NCBI RefSeq assembly: GCF_030758615.1
Contig: NZ_CP132381.1
Coordinates: 2,418,001 to 2,482,000 of the forward strand
Direction of reading: 5' to 3'
Length of the DNA stretch: 64,000 nucleotides
DNA from: Gilliamella apis
Lineage (GTDB): Bacteria; Pseudomonadota; Gammaproteobacteria; Enterobacterales; Orbaceae
Shown: positions 63,790-64,000 of the stretch, one piece after another
How positions within the stretch are numbered: the first letter of the stretch is position 1
How the letters are laid out: each line of letters starts with the position of its first letter
Notes under the pieces: model-generated
Told to the model about the DNA's origin: nothing
Database searches by the model: none
Seen by the model: only the letters and a program-made list of their open reading frames with translations
Made by a program: the position numbers and the translations under genes

Positions 63790-63999
63790 TTAAGTAGCAA
63801 AAATCTCTAGACGATTATTGATAATACTTTCATCCTTAACTAATTCAAATGAAACTAAATCACCTTGCCAATTGATGCCTAAAACTAACAACATTCCTTG
63901 AAAGTCATAGTAATAATTCATTTCATCTTCATAAATAGAATATTTAAATATGTAATTATGATTAAATTGTTCTGTTAATTCAAATGGGTGACCAATTTT
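63790..63999 (-). CDS. unknown protein, C-terminal 69 residues (start outside window)
   Basis: A reverse-strand frame enters from the right edge and ends at TAA (63792-63790). The visible part reads KIGHPFELTEQF, NYIFKYSIYEDEMNYYYDF, GMLLVLGINWQGDLVSFEL and ends RLEIFAT. It is acidic and aromatic with alternating strands and no membrane segment. Codon pattern and the unbroken frame to the edge support a real gene. I do not recognise the family. Confidence 0.5.
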   Translation of the reverse strand, partial: KIGHPFELTEQFNHNYIFKYSIYEDEMNYYYDFQGMLLVLGINWQGDLVSFELVKDESIINNRLEIFAT

Positions 64000-64000
64000 A

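Overview
The window is an AT-rich chromosomal segment of a Gram-negative gammaproteobacterium. Most proteins look close to Enterobacterales or Pasteurellales versions (RecA, SerS, LpxC, FtsZ, PflB, FocA, YggX). The low GC, the gene content (mixed-acid fermentation, malate use, uronate and tagatose-type sugar use) and scattered gene decay fit a host-associated facultative anaerobe. My best guess is the family Orbaceae (Gilliamella-like), an inference from style and not from a database match. No rRNA, CRISPR array, prophage, transposase or defence island was found.

Layout. 1-2962 (minus): a CRP-controlled uronate operon, mannonate dehydratase, an MHS-type transporter and a truncated mannonate oxidoreductase. 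3263-5576 (plus): folate genes pabA and a pabB-pabC fusion. 5638-9119 (minus): the envelope lipid-transport operon pqiABC. 9556-14272 (plus): recA-recX, alaS, csrA, then a tRNA operon (Ser-GCT, two Arg-ACG, one Arg-TCG) to 14773. 14774-16428 is mostly non-coding apart from a DUF4190 membrane protein. 16429-18689: serS and rarD. 18738-22955 (minus): focA-pflB-pflA formate module. 23149-24497 (minus): yggX-mltC. 24691-27896: argD, ysxC, srkA and yhbQ. 28165-29644: an LPS-core-kinase-like gene and an orphan lipoprotein.

30326-35307 is a malate or citrate module: a 2-hydroxycarboxylate transporter broken by a frameshift, malic enzyme, and a DcuS/CitA-type sensor with its regulator. 35372-53996 (minus) holds yfbR followed by the complete, tightly packed division and cell-wall cluster, transcribed mraZ-rsmH-ftsL-ftsI-murE-murF-mraY-murD-ftsW-murG-murC-ddlB-ftsQ-ftsA-ftsZ-lpxC, with MraZ-type repeats in front. 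54378-58086 (minus): zwf-pgl, rplY and yeaD. 58274-59407: hemW. 59637-63545 is a sugar locus: a PfkB kinase with a DeoR-type repressor, divergent from a tagatose-bisphosphate-type aldolase that is followed by a decayed second PfkB kinase. A truncated unknown gene lies at the right edge.

Three perfect CRP half-site pairs (TGTGA-N6-TCACA) sit before the uronate operon, before recA and before the aldolase, so catabolite control is a theme of the window. I found no clearly new multi-gene system. The best leads are small: a tRNA-Arg with a TCG anticodon, a mini-ORF plus terminator ahead of the uronate operon, a CRP site upstream of the SOS-controlled recA promoter, alternative hairpins before ysxC, and two broken carbon-use genes beside intact partners.
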